Source: Tateyamaria sp.
Lineage (GTDB): Bacteria; Pseudomonadota; Alphaproteobacteria; Rhodobacterales; Rhodobacteraceae
DNA length: 37,617 nt
Direction of reading: 5' to 3'
Assembly: GCA_018668195.1 (NCBI GenBank)
Contig: JABITU010000122.1
Span: 1 to 37,617 of the forward strand
How positions within the stretch are numbered: position 1 is the stretch's first letter; every line of letters starts with the position of its first letter. The position numbers and the translations under genes are program-made. The notes beneath the pieces are model-generated. The model saw only the letters and a program-made list of their open reading frames with translations. It made no database searches and was not told the DNA's origin. Positions 10,587 through 20,074 of this stretch are shown here, piece by piece.

Positions 10587-11782
10587 TTGAGCAACGCTTT
10601 CAAATCGAAATCAGGGTTTTTAACAAACGCGGGATCTGCAGACTTGCCAGCCTCGATTAACCGCTTGCCGATCATATAGGCGCGCGCATCATTTGCGGCA
10701 TCCACGGCAAGCAACTCTTCGCCTCTGTAATACCAGAACGATTTAGCACCGGCATCTCGCACGATCACCCGGTCATAGCCTGCGTTCAGCCCGGCGATCT
10801 GCAACTTGACATCGTATTGATCCGACCAGAACCACGGCTTTGCAACATAGTCTTTGCCCGCTCCCATGATGTTGTCGGCCACGCACTCCGCCTGTTCGAT
10901 CGCGTTTGGCACGCTCTCCAACCGGATGCGGCCGCCACGGTAAGGAAAGGACGCGCAATCACCTGCCGCCCACACATGTGCGGCAGATGTCAGGCCGTGC
11001 ACATCCGTTCTTATGCCATTGTCGATGTCGATACCTGCTGTTTCGGCGAGTTGAGTGGCCGGTGCAACGCCAACCCCTGCAATGACAAAATCCACTTCCA
11101 GCATGCTACCATCTGACAAAGCCGCCCCAGTGACAACGCGATCGCCCGTCAATTGCGAGAGACCCACGCCTTCGCGAATGTCCACGCCATGTGCCCTGTG
11201 CAAGTCTCTGAAAAAACTGCTGGTTTCGGGGGATGCGACCCGCTGCAGGATGCGGTCGGCCATTTCCACCAAAGTGACCTGCAAACCCAGCTTTGCCGCA
11301 ACCGATGCGGCCTCGAGCCCGATGTAGCCACCGCCAACGATCAATACCCGAGCCCCCTTGATAAATCTTGGGGCCATGGCGTCCACATCTGAAACATCAC
11401 GCACGACAAAAACACCGTCCAAATCGCCACCAATGGCAGCAGGCAGCCGACGTGGCACTGAGCCTGTCGCGAGCACCAAATCGTCATAACAAAATGTCTC
11501 GGTGTTCGTGGTGAGCATTTGCGCGCCGGTATCAATCCCGGTCACGGTCATGCCCAATTTCAATACAATGTCTTGTTCGTCGAAATAGGCGCGCTGGCGC
11601 AAGAACAGCCGCTCTTTCGACAAATCGCCGATCAGATAGGCCTTGGAAAGTGGCGGACGCTGATACGGGGGCACCGCTTCGGACCCAATTAATGTGATTG
11701 GATCCCTATGCCCACCGGATCGCAACTTGGCAACACAGGACAAACCAGCCTGTCCTCCCCCAATGACGACCACATGGCCCAT
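10583..11782 (-). CDS. FAD-dependent ferredoxin/rubredoxin reductase-like oxidoreductase
   Basis: A 399-residue flavoprotein of the BphA4/putidaredoxin-reductase class. It has an N-terminal FAD motif VVVIGGGQAGLS (4-15), the family phrase YQRPPLSKAYL (about 40-50), a NAD(P)H motif VLIVGGGYIGLEAA (about 146-159), the C-terminal FAD motif VWAAGDCA near residue 272, and a reductase C-terminal domain (FWSDQYDVKLQIAG about 320-333). Such enzymes pass electrons from NAD(P)H to a 2Fe-2S ferredoxin that feeds an oxygenase or P450. No ferredoxin or oxygenase gene is adjacent, so its partner must be encoded elsewhere. It overlaps rsmD by 4 nt and diverges from the peroxiredoxin gene across an 85-base spacer. 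Confidence 0.9.
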   Translation of the reverse strand: MGHVVVIGGGQAGLSCVAKLRSGGHRDPITLIGSEAVPPYQRPPLSKAYLIGDLSKERLFLRQRAYFDEQDIVLKLGMTVTGIDTGAQMLTTNTETFCYDDLVLATGSVPRRLPAAIGGDLDGVFVVRDVSDVDAMAPRFIKGARVLIVGGGYIGLEAASVAAKLGLQVTLVEMADRILQRVASPETSSFFRDLHRAHGVDIREGVGLSQLTGDRVVTGAALSDGSMLEVDFVIAGVGVAPATQLAETAGIDIDNGIRTDVHGLTSAAHVWAAGDCASFPYRGGRIRLESVPNAIEQAECVADNIMGAGKDYVAKPWFWSDQYDVKLQIAGLNAGYDRVIVRDAGAKSFWYYRGEELLAVDAANDARAYMIGKRLIEAGKSADPAFVKNPDFDLKALLK

Positions 11783-11867
11783 TTTTTTCCCTTTTCTTTC
11801 GCCTTATACTAGCGCAAAGCCTATATCGCATTTTGCTACTGACGCAATTCCAAGAAAGGCTCAATAA

Positions 11868-12356
11868 ATGGCGATTTCCCAAGGCGACACTCTTCCCGAT
11901 GCAACCCTTGTCCAGCTGGGCGACGATGGCCCCGCCCCTATAAAAATCTCTGACAAAATCAAGGGCCGCAAGGTCGCCATCTTTGCGGTGCCAGGCGCGT
12001 TCACGCCAACATGCCACTCGGCACATGTGCCCAGCTTTATCCGCACTATGGATCAGTTTGCTGCTAAGGGCGTTGATGAAGTGATCTGTGTTTCGGTCAA
12101 CGACCCGTTCGTAATGAAAGCTTGGGGCGAGGCTACAGGCGCATCAGCGGCTGGCATTACAATGCTTGCGGATGCCGAAAGTACATTCACCACAGCTATC
12201 GGAATGGATTTTTCAGCGCCACCTGCTGGCTTGATGGCTCGGTCCAAACGCTATGCAATGCTGGTCGAAGATGGCACTGTTAGCCTGTTCCAGGCAGAGG
12301 AAAGCCCCGGCATGTGCGACGTATCCGGTGGAGAGGCTCTGCTTGCATCGATGTAG
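11868..12356 (+). CDS. Peroxiredoxin (Prx5 / hybrid-type AhpC-TSA family)
   Basis: A 162-residue thiol peroxidase that reduces hydrogen peroxide and organic peroxides in the cytoplasm. The peroxidatic Cys49 lies in VPGAFTPTCHSAHVP, the Prx5-type active-site sequence, and the substrate-binding region around ICVSVNDPFVMKAWG follows. A second cysteine, Cys150 in SPGMCDVSGGE, could be a resolving or glutathionylated residue. No glutaredoxin domain is fused, so it probably depends on a separate glutaredoxin or glutathione. Start ATG 11868 follows an AAGAAAGG ribosome-binding sequence. A rho-independent terminator lies just after the TAG stop. Confidence 0.93.
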   Translation: MAISQGDTLPDATLVQLGDDGPAPIKISDKIKGRKVAIFAVPGAFTPTCHSAHVPSFIRTMDQFAAKGVDEVICVSVNDPFVMKAWGEATGASAAGITMLADAESTFTTAIGMDFSAPPAGLMARSKRYAMLVEDGTVSLFQAEESPGMCDVSGGEALLASM

Positions 12357-12377
12357 GTGCCAAATCAAGATTGACGC

Positions 12378-12406
12378 AAAAGGCCCTCGCTTGCGGGGGC
12401 CTTTTT
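12378..12406 (+). terminator. Rho-independent terminator after peroxiredoxin
   Basis: AAAAGGCCCTCGC (12378-12390) pairs with GCGGGGGCCTTTT (12393-12405) with one wobble and is followed by a T-run. Because the 5' arm starts with AAAA, it can also serve the minus-strand pterin dehydratase gene that ends at 12429. Confidence 0.88.
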
Positions 12407-12428
12407 CATTTGGATCCTGTGGACTGCT

Positions 12429-12725
12429 TCAGTCTGCCAGCGCATCCATTTTGCCCGCTAGTTTGGCATCCAGCGGGCTTAGCCCACCGACGTCATGGGT
12501 CGTTAGCGTGACCTCAACGGTTTTGTAGACATTAGACCATTCAGGATGATGATTCCATTTCTCAGCCCAAATCGCGACCCGCGCCATCCAGCCGAATGCG
12601 TCTACGAAATCTTCAAAAACATAGGTTTTGCGGATAGCGTCGCGCCCTTGGACCATGGCCCAACCAGTGTTCAGCAAAGGGTTCAACAGGGTGGCCCGCG
12701 CCTCGTTGCTTAATGTTTCAGTCAT
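12429..12725 (-). CDS. phhB: 4a-hydroxytetrahydrobiopterin dehydratase (pterin-4a-carbinolamine dehydratase)
   Basis: A 98-residue PCD/DCoH-fold enzyme that dehydrates the 4a-hydroxypterin made by aromatic amino acid hydroxylases. The active-site signature [19 protein letters not shown] (57-75) with His59, His60 and Pro61, then THDVGGLS with His77, is intact. No phenylalanine hydroxylase gene is in the window; stand-alone copies in bacteria may instead serve molybdopterin or other pterin metabolism, so the physiological role is inferred. Its ATG overlaps the stop of the FemAB-like gene by 4 nt, and it is the last gene of the operon before the shared terminator. Confidence 0.93.
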   Translation of the reverse strand: MTETLSNEARATLLNPLLNTGWAMVQGRDAIRKTYVFEDFVDAFGWMARVAIWAEKWNHHPEWSNVYKTVEVTLTTHDVGGLSPLDAKLAGKMDALAD

Positions 12726-13909
12726 TGCTGCTCCTCGATATGGGCCCGTTTGAAGGGGCCGTATTCCGTAAGAATTTCGATTTCTTCTTTCACCGCTTCA
12801 CGTTCGGCTTTCAGATACCGGGCAATCGCGTCTGCAAAGCCAGGGTCGCCTACCCAGTGCAAGCTGTGGGTCTGGGTCGGCAGATAACCACGGGCCAGCT
12901 TGTGTTCCCCCTGTGCACCTGCCTCTACCCTGTCCAGCCCTCTGGCAATGGCGATGTCTATGGCCTGATAATAGCACAGTTCGAAATGCAAGCACGGATG
13001 ATGCTCGTTACAGCCCCAATATCGGCCAAATAGCGTATCAGCGCCAATGAAATTTAACGCACCCGCCACATATCGCCCATTCCTTTCGGCCAGAACCAGC
13101 GCCATGTCATCGCGCAGTGTCTCTTGGGCCAACGAAAAGAAACGGCGCGTCAGGTAAGGCGTGCCCCATTTGCGCGCGCCTGTGTCCTGATAAAACTCCC
13201 AGAACGCATCCCAGTGCTCGGGCTTCAGAGTATCTCCCGAAAACGTGTGGATCGTACCGCCAAACTCTGTCGCACGCTGGCGTTCTTTGCGGATGTTCTT
13301 GCGTTTGCGACTGCTAAGACCAGACAGAAAATCATCGAAATCTTTATAGCCGTTATTCAGCCAATGAAATTGTTGCGTGGTTCGGGCCATGAGGCCAAGG
13401 GCCGCGCCCGCTTCGCGTTCTGCTTCGGTGCAAAAGGTAATGTGCACTGAGCTTATCTGATTGTTTGTGGCCAATTGTACTGCGCCCTGTAGCAGTGCTG
13501 ACAAGCCTGTATCAGGAAAATCGGGATGGATCAGAAACCGACGTCCTGTTGCGGGTGTGTGCGGCACCGCCATTTGCAGCTTCGGGTAATAGCGCCCGCC
13601 CGCCCGCTCGAACGCATGCGCCCAGTTTTGATCAAAGATGTATTCACCTTGGCTGTGGCTTTTGGCGTACATGGGCGCGACAGCAATCGTTTGACCTGAG
13701 AGCGTGGCATGCAGATATTGCGGCTGCCAACCAGTACCCGGTCCAACAGAATTGCTATCTTCCAGCGCCTTAAGAAAGCGGTGCGTTGTGAAAGGGTCGT
13801 TGGGGCGTGCGCCCTCCACAGCCTCGGGGCAGGCGCAGGAATCCCAGACATCTGCAGCGATTTCCTTCAAGCTGGACAGGACACGAATTTCAATCTCTTG
13901 TTCAGACAC
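12722..13909 (-). CDS. FemAB-like / GNAT-fold protein (DUF482 family, peptidogalycan biosynthesis)
   Basis: A 395-residue protein of the DUF482 family (annotated as GNAT family or peptidogalycan biosynthesis). Typical phrases are [15 protein letters not shown] (about 38-52), GWQPQYL (about 60), [16 protein letters not shown] (about 77-92) and [10 protein letters not shown] (about 103). The second GNAT-like unit contains [20 protein letters not shown] (about 190-209) and [20 protein letters not shown] (about 293-312). FemAB-fold enzymes transfer amino acids from aminoacyl-tRNA to peptidoglycan, but for DUF482 the substrate is not known. Start is GTG 13909, 63 bases after the GDPD gene; it overlaps phhB by 4 nt. 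Confidence 0.88.
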   Translation of the reverse strand: MSEQEIEIRVLSSLKEIAADVWDSCACPEAVEGARPNDPFTTHRFLKALEDSNSVGPGTGWQPQYLHATLSGQTIAVAPMYAKSHSQGEYIFDQNWAHAFERAGGRYYPKLQMAVPHTPATGRRFLIHPDFPDTGLSALLQGAVQLATNNQISSVHITFCTEAEREAGAALGLMARTTQQFHWLNNGYKDFDDFLSGLSSRKRKNIRKERQRATEFGGTIHTFSGDTLKPEHWDAFWEFYQDTGARKWGTPYLTRRFFSLAQETLRDDMALVLAERNGRYVAGALNFIGADTLFGRYWGCNEHHPCLHFELCYYQAIDIAIARGLDRVEAGAQGEHKLARGYLPTQTHSLHWVGDPGFADAIARYLKAEREAVKEEIEILTEYGPFKRAHIEEQQ

Positions 13910-13972
13910 AGCTCAAGCCTTGTTGGTAGGACAAATAATGTGTGGCACCAAGCGCATCGATCAACTGGGAAA

Positions 13973-14728
13973 CTATGCGAGATACCCCTCAAAAGTGATA
14001 TTATCTGCAATCTCAAGTGCCTCGACCTCTACTTCGGGCGACTTCACCGTCCAGCACAGCACATCTGCCCCGGCGCGCTTGAGTTCTGCAACACGTCCAC
14101 GTGCAAGATCAGTCACCTCATGACTGATAAAAGACGCACCAACACGGTCATAATCCGGTATCTCGCGCAAGTGATCACATATGGCAACCGGCAATGGCCA
14201 ATCCGAGTAAGCGTACTCACTTGTCACCAGACCGCGCGGCACGCAAGGGCATAGCTCGGCCATGCGCGCAACCGAGTGCGGATTGAATGACATCACTGCC
14301 ACTGGCCCCTTATACTGCTCTAACGTGTCCGCTATCGCAGCTTCGAGCGGACCAATTTTCTGACCCATCGCACCATCCTGATCCTTGAGCTCGATCACCA
14401 CAGGAACCTGCCCACTCACAATTTCGAGGATTTCAGGCAGGGCAGGGATCCCCTCGTCACAGCCATTCAGTCGGATCTTCGACAAGTCCACCAATGATAA
14501 ACCACGCAACCGTCCAGACGCAGCCGTCAAGCGGTCCAAGGTGTAGTCGTGAAACACCATGGCCTGATTATCGGCGCTTAACTGCACATCAATCTCGATT
14601 GCATAGCCGTGCGAAATGGCCGCCCTGATCGCAGTACGGCTGTTTTCGGGACGGCCTTCGGTCGCATTGTGCAACGCACGATGCGTGATCGGCGCATCCA
14701 GAAACGCGACGTTCAATTTTGGGATCAT
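13973..14728 (-). CDS. Glycerophosphodiester phosphodiesterase family protein
   Basis: A 251-residue TIM-barrel GDPD that splits glycerophosphodiesters into glycerol-3-phosphate and an alcohol. Active-site residues are seen in order: His16-Arg17 in THRALHN, Glu28-Asn29 in RPENS, Glu45 and Asp47 in AIEIDVQLS, and His60 in VFHDYTLDRLT. The late Trp in DVLCWTVKSP (about 218-227) is also typical. There is no signal peptide, so it is likely cytoplasmic and acts on imported or turned-over phospholipid head groups. Its ATG overlaps the RidA stop by 4 nt. Confidence 0.93.
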   Translation of the reverse strand: MIPKLNVAFLDAPITHRALHNATEGRPENSRTAIRAAISHGYAIEIDVQLSADNQAMVFHDYTLDRLTAASGRLRGLSLVDLSKIRLNGCDEGIPALPEILEIVSGQVPVVIELKDQDGAMGQKIGPLEAAIADTLEQYKGPVAVMSFNPHSVARMAELCPCVPRGLVTSEYAYSDWPLPVAICDHLREIPDYDRVGASFISHEVTDLARGRVAELKRAGADVLCWTVKSPEVEVEALEIADNITFEGYLA

Positions 14729-15183
14729 GCGATCTGAAATATGCCTTCGATCTCAACAGCTACGCCCAACGGAAGAGATGCTGCCGACACCGCAGACCGG
14801 CTGTGTCGCCCCGCGTCCCCTAGCACCTCTACCAAGAAATCTGACGCCCCATTAATCACCTGAGGTTGGTTGGTGAAATCAGCTGTAGAATTTACAAAAC
14901 CTGTCAGCTTAATTACACGCACGAGCCGTTCAATGTCACCTCCGCATGCGGCCTTGACCTGAGCGAGCAGATTGATCGCACATGACTTGGCAGCGGCGGC
15001 ACCTGCAGCTACCTCCATGGTTTCGCCAAGTTTTCCAGTAATCAGCCCATCCGAACTGTTCGAGATTTGCCCAGAGACATAGACTATGTCTCCAACTTGG
15101 ACAAAAGGCACATAATTTGCCGCTGGTGCTGGAGCATCTGGCAAAGCGATACCAACTTCGGCGAGACGGGATTCAATGGTCAT
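14725..15183 (-). CDS. RidA family protein (YjgF/YER057c/UK114)
   Basis: A 152-residue member of the RidA superfamily, longer than the classic 130-residue RidA and closer to the ~150-residue subgroup with an N-terminal extension (ESRLAEVGIALPDAPAPAANY). The conserved GDIVYVSGQIS strand (about 32-42) and the late GDAGRHSRSAV with an Arg in the imine-deaminase position (near 130) are visible, as is LPLGVAVEIEGIF. Classic RidA hydrolyses reactive enamine/imine intermediates from PLP enzymes; whether this subgroup does so is uncertain. ATG 15183 has AAAGGA 7 nt upstream. It sits 68 bases after the HlyD gene and is coupled to the GDPD gene. Confidence 0.9.
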   Translation of the reverse strand: MTIESRLAEVGIALPDAPAPAANYVPFVQVGDIVYVSGQISNSSDGLITGKLGETMEVAAGAAAAKSCAINLLAQVKAACGGDIERLVRVIKLTGFVNSTADFTNQPQVINGASDFLVEVLGDAGRHSRSAVSAASLPLGVAVEIEGIFQIA

Positions 15184-15251
15184 GGCAACGTCCTTTTAAC
15201 TGATGTTTGCGGGACGCTAGACTGCGCCGGCGCGTGTTAAAAGACCCCAAA

Positions 15252-16553
15252 TCATGTTTCGCGAAATGCGCGATTAAAATAGTCCGCCATCGGCTTGATA
15301 AGATAGGCCAGAGGCGAACGGTCAGCGGTTTTTATGAACGCCTCAACCGGCATGCCGGGGATCAGCACTTGCCCCTCGGCCAGTTTGTCCAGCTCGCCCG
15401 GGTTCAGCACAATCTCGGCCCGATAGTAGCTAGCACCAAGCGATTCGTCTTCGAACGCGTCTGCTGACACAAGCACCACTTTCCCCACAAGTTCGGGCGT
15501 CGTTCGCTGATCAAGCGCAGAAAAACGAAGGTTCACGGCCTGGCCTGTGACGATCTGATCAATATGAATGGGGTCGACACGCGCCGCGATCACCAAAGGC
15601 CTGTCCTGGGGGATCAGGAACAACACCGGGTCCGCACCGCGCACGACCGAACGCATGGTCTGCACCCGCATCCCATAGACAATTCCCGAAACTGGCGCGC
15701 GGATCTCCATCTGCTTGATTTCGGATCGCAAGGCCAACCGTTGCTCTGCCAGTTCCAATTCACGCGACCGCAGATCTCTAAGCCGGGTGATTGCCTCTTC
15801 ACGTCTTTGAGTGGTCAGCCGTAATACTTCTATTTCAATCTCGATAATTCGTTGTTCGGCCTGTGCTTTGGATGCTGCCAGTTCTCCAATACGCCCCTCC
15901 AGCGATGCCGTTTCGCGTTGAAGGGCCAAAACTCCCGCCGCTGGGGCAAGCCCACGATTAAGAAGGCTTTGCTGTACATCCAGTTCTTGCTGGATCAGCT
16001 CACTTTGGCGCGCCAGCGACCGCTCTTGCGCTTCAATGCCCACGATCTGGTTGCGGGTTTGCCCAGCTCGTTTTTCCAGCTGTTCGGCTTGTCGCACTAT
16101 CGATTCCACACGAGCATTGAACAGATTGGTTTGCCCTGTAATCAGCTCAACAATTTCAAAGCGATCTGCCTGCACGGCCAAAAGTTCTTTTTCATATGAA
16201 ACACTGAAACTTCCATCCCGCTCAGCCACCAAACGACCACGGCGCGCCATCATCTCGTATAGCTGTCCTTCAACTATGTTGAGGCGCGACACCATTTGCT
16301 CGACATCGAGCTGGATCAAGAGGTCGCCTGCCGCGACACTGTCACCCTCTTGCACAGCGATTTTCGCGACGACGCCACCGGTTGGGTGCTGAACAATTTG
16401 CCGGTTCTGATCGACCTCAATCCGGCCACTGGCAATGATTGCACCCGCGATCTGGGTCTGCGTAGCCCAAACCGCAAACCCCCCCAAAAGCCCTAGCAAG
16501 CCGAAGAAGCCAAACAACACAGCACTGCGGGCTGACCATTTCTTGTCACTCAT
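15252..16553 (-). CDS. Type I secretion periplasmic adaptor subunit (HlyD/PrtE family)
   Basis: A 433-residue membrane-fusion protein of the HlyD/PrtE class that links an inner-membrane ABC exporter to a TolC-type outer-membrane channel. It has a short cytosolic start, one membrane segment at about 11-30 (LFGFFGLLGLLGGFAVWA), a first half-lipoyl segment QIVQHPTGGVVAKIAVQEGD (52-71), a long Glu/Gln/Arg-rich coiled coil at about 85-280, and the closing half with IRAPVSGIVYGMRVQT and VLIPGMPVEAFIKT (the PrtE/HlyD family signature). It overlaps the ABC ATPase gene by 4 nt. Because that ATPase gene is interrupted, the adaptor may have no functional partner at this locus. No RTX-type substrate gene lies nearby. 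Confidence 0.93.
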   Translation of the reverse strand: MSDKKWSARSAVLFGFFGLLGLLGGFAVWATQTQIAGAIIASGRIEVDQNRQIVQHPTGGVVAKIAVQEGDSVAAGDLLIQLDVEQMVSRLNIVEGQLYEMMARRGRLVAERDGSFSVSYEKELLAVQADRFEIVELITGQTNLFNARVESIVRQAEQLEKRAGQTRNQIVGIEAQERSLARQSELIQQELDVQQSLLNRGLAPAAGVLALQRETASLEGRIGELAASKAQAEQRIIEIEIEVLRLTTQRREEAITRLRDLRSRELELAEQRLALRSEIKQMEIRAPVSGIVYGMRVQTMRSVVRGADPVLFLIPQDRPLVIAARVDPIHIDQIVTGQAVNLRFSALDQRTTPELVGKVVLVSADAFEDESLGASYYRAEIVLNPGELDKLAEGQVLIPGMPVEAFIKTADRSPLAYLIKPMADYFNRAFRET

Positions 16554-18286
16554 GCTACGCCTCCCGCACGTGAGGGGGCCCGATTGATCTGTTCATGGTT
16601 CTTAACCACCGATTTCAGCACCTCGTCCTTTGGTCCAAATGCCGATCTCTGCCCATTTTCGAGCATCAACAACAAGTCGCATTCCTGAATAGCAGCGGGT
16701 CGATGCGCCATGATGATGATGGACTGCCCTGCCGCCTTCATGGCCCGGATTGCGGCATTCAACGCTTGTGTACCTTCATTGTCGAGGTTCGAATTTGGCT
16801 CATCGAGCACCAGCAACACCGGGTCACCATAAAGCGCACGCGCCAGGCCAATGCGCTGGATCTGCCCGCCAGACAAGCGTTGTTGGCTTGAATTGATTCG
16901 AGTGTCATAGCCATCGGGCAATTCCAAAATCATCTCGTGCGCATCTGCCTTTTTGGCGGCGGCCACGACCGTGGTCGCATCAGGCTGAGACGAAAGGCGT
17001 GCGATATTTTCGGCGATTGTCCCGTCAAACAGCTGGACTCGCTGAGGAAGGTAGCCGATGTGATCGCCCAAAACGCTAGCTTCGTATTGATCAAGTGCCG
17101 CAGCATCAAGTCGGATAGACCCGCCAGCCGGCCGCCAAACCCCAGTCACACACCGCGCCAATGTGGATTTTCCGGCACCGGAAGGGCCAATCACCCCCAT
17201 CGCGTGGCCAGGCGGCAGGTCAAAATTCAAACCACGCAATGCTGCAGTCTTTTCATTTGGTGGCACCACTGTGAGCGCTTTGGCAACAAGCCGGGCCTTT
17301 GGTGTTGGAAGTGCGGTACGTTCAGGTTCTGGTGGAACCGCACCCAGCAATTCCGCGAGCGCCCCCCAACCTTTGCTGGCGCGCTGGACCATGGGCCACT
17401 GGTTCAGCATTGCTTCGATCGGAGCAAGTGCGCGCCCCAACAAGATTGACCCCGCGATCATTGCCCCAGGGGTCATTTCATTCTGCAAAACAAGATAAGC
17501 CCCCAAACCAAGCATTGCGCTTTGCAAAAATAACCGCAGCGTTTTGGTCAATTAAGCAAAGCTACCACTGACATCCGTGGCCTGGATCTGTGCGCCAAGT
17601 GCCATGCCGCGAGCAGCCTGCCAACGGTCACAGGCGGCATCCCGCATACCCATCGATTGCACCATCTCGGCCTCGATACGCAGTTGGTCCGACATCACAG
17701 AGGCAGCTTGACCCGCTTGGCCAGCGCGCAACTGAGGTCGCCGAGACAGAAACTGATTTGCCAGCGCGATCGAAACCAACAAAAGCCCACCACCAACTGC
17801 CAACCACCCAAGCATCGGGTGAAACATGAAAATTCCGGCTATAAAAATTGGCGTCCAGGGCAAATCGAAAAAAGCCAGCAGAACAGGCGAGGTCAAAAAC
17901 TGTTGGATACTTTCGAGATCAGCCAGTCCAGACTGCGCACGCATGTCTGGTGCAACAGCAGATTTTCGAACGACCGCATCAAACACTCGACGATCTAATG
18001 ATGCCTGAAATTGCGCACCAACACGGGCCATGATACGACCACGCGTATAATCCAAAATACCCATCACACTATACAGAAACACCACCAGCAACGACAAGGC
18101 AATCAGCGTCTCTTCGCTGCGGCTTCCAAGGACCCTGTCATAGACCTGAAGCATGTACATTGGGCCGGTCAGCATCAGCAAATTCGCAAACAAACTAAAT
18201 AAAGCAACCGTCCAATACAAAACTTTGCTCTGACTTCGAGCAGCGCGCAATTCCGTCAGCCCCGCCTGTATAATATTGTTTTTCAT
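16550..18286 (-). pseudogene. Type I secretion ABC permease/ATPase (PrtD-like), interrupted by in-frame TAA at codon 245
   Basis: From ATG 18286 (AAAAGG upstream) the frame encodes membrane segments starting VLYWTVALFSLFANLLMLTG and runs to ...DVSGSFA, then TAA (17554-17552), then continues in the same frame with LTKTLRLFLQSAMLGLGAYL, PGAMIAGSILLGRALAP and a complete ATPase domain: Walker A GPSGAGKST, signature LSGGQ, Walker B VLLVLDEPN, and a late AHR switch histidine. Reading through the TAA gives about 577 residues, the usual PrtD/AprD length, with no gap or missing segment. The stop falls inside the transmembrane domain, in a stretch where homologues usually carry serine (a TCA-to-TAA change would do it). 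The second half could only start at a TTG right after the stop. Likely a recent nonsense mutation or a sequence error. Confidence 0.88.
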
Positions 18287-18454
18287 CAATAACCTTTTAA
18301 ATAAATGTAACCTGCGAGCTACCATACATACTTAAATTTTGGTGGATTCTCTGTCGCGTAAGTGTCACAATCTAGGTATATTTGATTTTACACCCATAGG
18401 CATTTTGCACAGACTCATTGATAGCCCGACTTCGATACCACCTGGAGATTAACA

Positions 18455-19216
18455 TTGTCTATTTTTTTTCCCCTATGGCGCGTCATGTTTGCTGCATTTA
18501 TGGTTATTTCGCTGACCGCATGCACTTACAACAACAGCACAGGACAAGTCGGTGAAGGTGTTTACGACCCATACGAAGAAACAAATCGCAATGTCCACGA
18601 ATTCAACCGTAGCCTAGATCGCACCATCGTGCGCCCAGCCGGTGTTGGCGTAACGACGATCCTACCCGATGAAGTCGAAGATTCAGTCGGAAACTTTGCC
18701 AACAATCTTGGACAGCCGAAAGTCATGGTGAATTCGTTGCTTCAGGGCGACTTTCGCGGCGCTGGCGTTTCTACGGTGCGGTTCTTGACCAATTCGACAC
18801 TGGGAATTTTTGGGCTTTTTGACGTTGCATCCGATTTTCAGGTGCCTCAGCATGACGCAGATTTTGGCCAAACCTTATATGTCTGGGGCGTACAGGAGGG
18901 TGCTTATATCGAAGTTCCCGTGCTTGGCCCTTCCACACAACGTGATCTGACAGGCACCGTTGTAGATCTATTTTTGAACCCGTTAAGCCATTATACTGAC
19001 AGCCCAGAAAAGTATTATGATCCCGCGGCGTCGGTGACCTCCAGTCTCAGCGCACGAGGTCGATACACAGACACAATCGATTCAATTCTCTATGAAAGCG
19101 CCGACAGTTATGCACAGGCGCGCCTGATTTATTTGCAGAACCGCAGGTTTGAATTGGGGGACAACGACTCTGAAGTAGAGATTGACCCATTTGCCTTGGA
19201 TACGGAGGGTTTCTAA
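18455..19216 (+). CDS. mlaA: MlaA (VacJ) family outer-membrane lipoprotein
   Basis: A 253-residue lipoprotein that, with an outer-membrane porin, removes phospholipids from the outer leaflet and hands them to MlaC. The signal peptide ends in a lipobox SLTAC with Cys23 as the acylated residue. The family block runs from DPYEETNRNVHEFNRSLDR (about 38-56) through NNLGQPKVMVNSLLQGD, STLGIFGLFDVAS, DFGQTLYVWGV and PVLGPSTQRDLTG. Start is TTG 18455 with GGAG 7-8 nt upstream; the next in-frame ATG (18485) would leave a signal peptide without a charged start. The stop overlaps the mlaC start by one base (TAATG). The gene diverges from the type I secretion operon. Confidence 0.93.
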   Translation: MSIFFPLWRVMFAAFMVISLTACTYNNSTGQVGEGVYDPYEETNRNVHEFNRSLDRTIVRPAGVGVTTILPDEVEDSVGNFANNLGQPKVMVNSLLQGDFRGAGVSTVRFLTNSTLGIFGLFDVASDFQVPQHDADFGQTLYVWGVQEGAYIEVPVLGPSTQRDLTGTVVDLFLNPLSHYTDSPEKYYDPAASVTSSLSARGRYTDTIDSILYESADSYAQARLIYLQNRRFELGDNDSEVEIDPFALDTEGF

Positions 19217-19806
19217 TGCTTGATCGTCGTTTTTTTATTGCTGGCCTTGGCAGCACACTGATTGTGCCAGCCATGCCAAGCTTTGCTATGACGCAGGGTG
19301 GGGCATCCAAACTGGTCAACTCTCTGGTCAATGACATCAATGGCGTCATTGCTTCAGGTAAAAGTGAGACCACAATGTATCAAGAATTTGAGCGCATCTT
19401 TGAGCGCTACAGCGATACATCCTATATTTCGGCATATGCTATGGGTGTGGACGGGCGACGTGCAACATCGACACAAAAACGTGCGTTTTCCAATGCGTTT
19501 CATACATACATTGCGCGCAAGTATGGAAAGCGTTTCCAGGAGTTTATCGGCGGTCGTTTAGAGGTAAAAAAGGTTCAACGCGTCAAGACTTGGTACGAGG
19601 TTTCAACGATCGCTTATTTGCGCAATGAATCCCCCTTTGAGGTCACGTTCCAAGTATCCGACCGAGCTGGAAAGAACCTGTTCTTCAACATGTTCATCGA
19701 AGGTGTGAATCTCCTTTTAACCGAACGAACAGAAATTGGGGCGTTGATTGACCGCAATGGCGGTAACATTGATGCTATGATTTCTGATCTGCGCAAGACG
19801 CGCTAA
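19216..19806 (+). CDS. mlaC: MlaC family periplasmic phospholipid-binding protein
   Basis: A 196-residue exported protein of the MlaC/Tol-Pal-associated Ttg2D family that shuttles phospholipid between MlaA and the inner-membrane MlaFEDB transporter. The N-terminus MLDRRFFIAGLGSTLIVPAM followed by PSFA looks like a twin-arginine-type signal (DRRFFIAG) cleaved near residue 24. The core shows FERIFERYSDTSYISAYAMG (about 58-77), AFSNAFHTYIARKYGKRFQEF (about 95-115) and a basic VKKVQRVK region. The mlaFED genes are not in the window, as is common when mlaA-mlaC are set apart. One-base overlap with mlaA implies coupled translation. Confidence 0.9.
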   Translation: MLDRRFFIAGLGSTLIVPAMPSFAMTQGGASKLVNSLVNDINGVIASGKSETTMYQEFERIFERYSDTSYISAYAMGVDGRRATSTQKRAFSNAFHTYIARKYGKRFQEFIGGRLEVKKVQRVKTWYEVSTIAYLRNESPFEVTFQVSDRAGKNLFFNMFIEGVNLLLTERTEIGALIDRNGGNIDAMISDLRKTR

Positions 19807-20071
19807 AGCCGATCCATTGCTCTTGCTACTGGACATTATTATACATTATTTACAGCGCCTTAAATAAATTTTTATCAGAATTTAATTGCCCTTGAGGGTT
19901 CGCTTTTATCACAGATTCCAACCTCGTGGCGCAGGTCTTGATGGGTATTCGAGCCATACACGTAAAACGCACAGGCTCGACTCATCATGCAAACTTCAAT
20001 AATATTTAAGGACGGCAAAACTATTTGCCATGACCTACCAGCTCAAGAAAATTAATTTTCTAGGAGGATGA
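19807..20071. other. AT-rich spacer between mlaC and GYD gene
   Basis: About 265 non-coding bases. The only structure noticed is a perfect 7-bp inverted repeat TCGAGCC (19949-19955) / GGCTCGA (19974-19980) with an 18-base loop. The region presumably carries the promoter of the GYD gene, but no convincing -35/-10 pair was picked out. Confidence 0.4.
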
Positions 20072-20074
20072 ATG

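Noticed and set aside
13820..13875. Peptide CPEAVEG in the FemAB-like protein as a translated palindromic repeat
   Set aside because: It looks like the CPEPVEG peptide of known proteobacterial repeats, but the surrounding length and phrase fit normal variation of the DUF482 N-terminus and no matching DNA repeat lies elsewhere in the window.
16550..18286. Reading the secretion ATPase as two genuine subunit genes
   Set aside because: The split falls within the membrane domain, with no spare residues at the junction, and the second part would need a TTG start with no good ribosome binding site. One broken gene is the simpler view.
19949..19980. 7-bp inverted repeat before the GYD gene as an operator or terminator
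   Set aside because: The loop is 18 bases and there is no T-run or known site pattern, so it is not better than chance in an AT-rich spacer.
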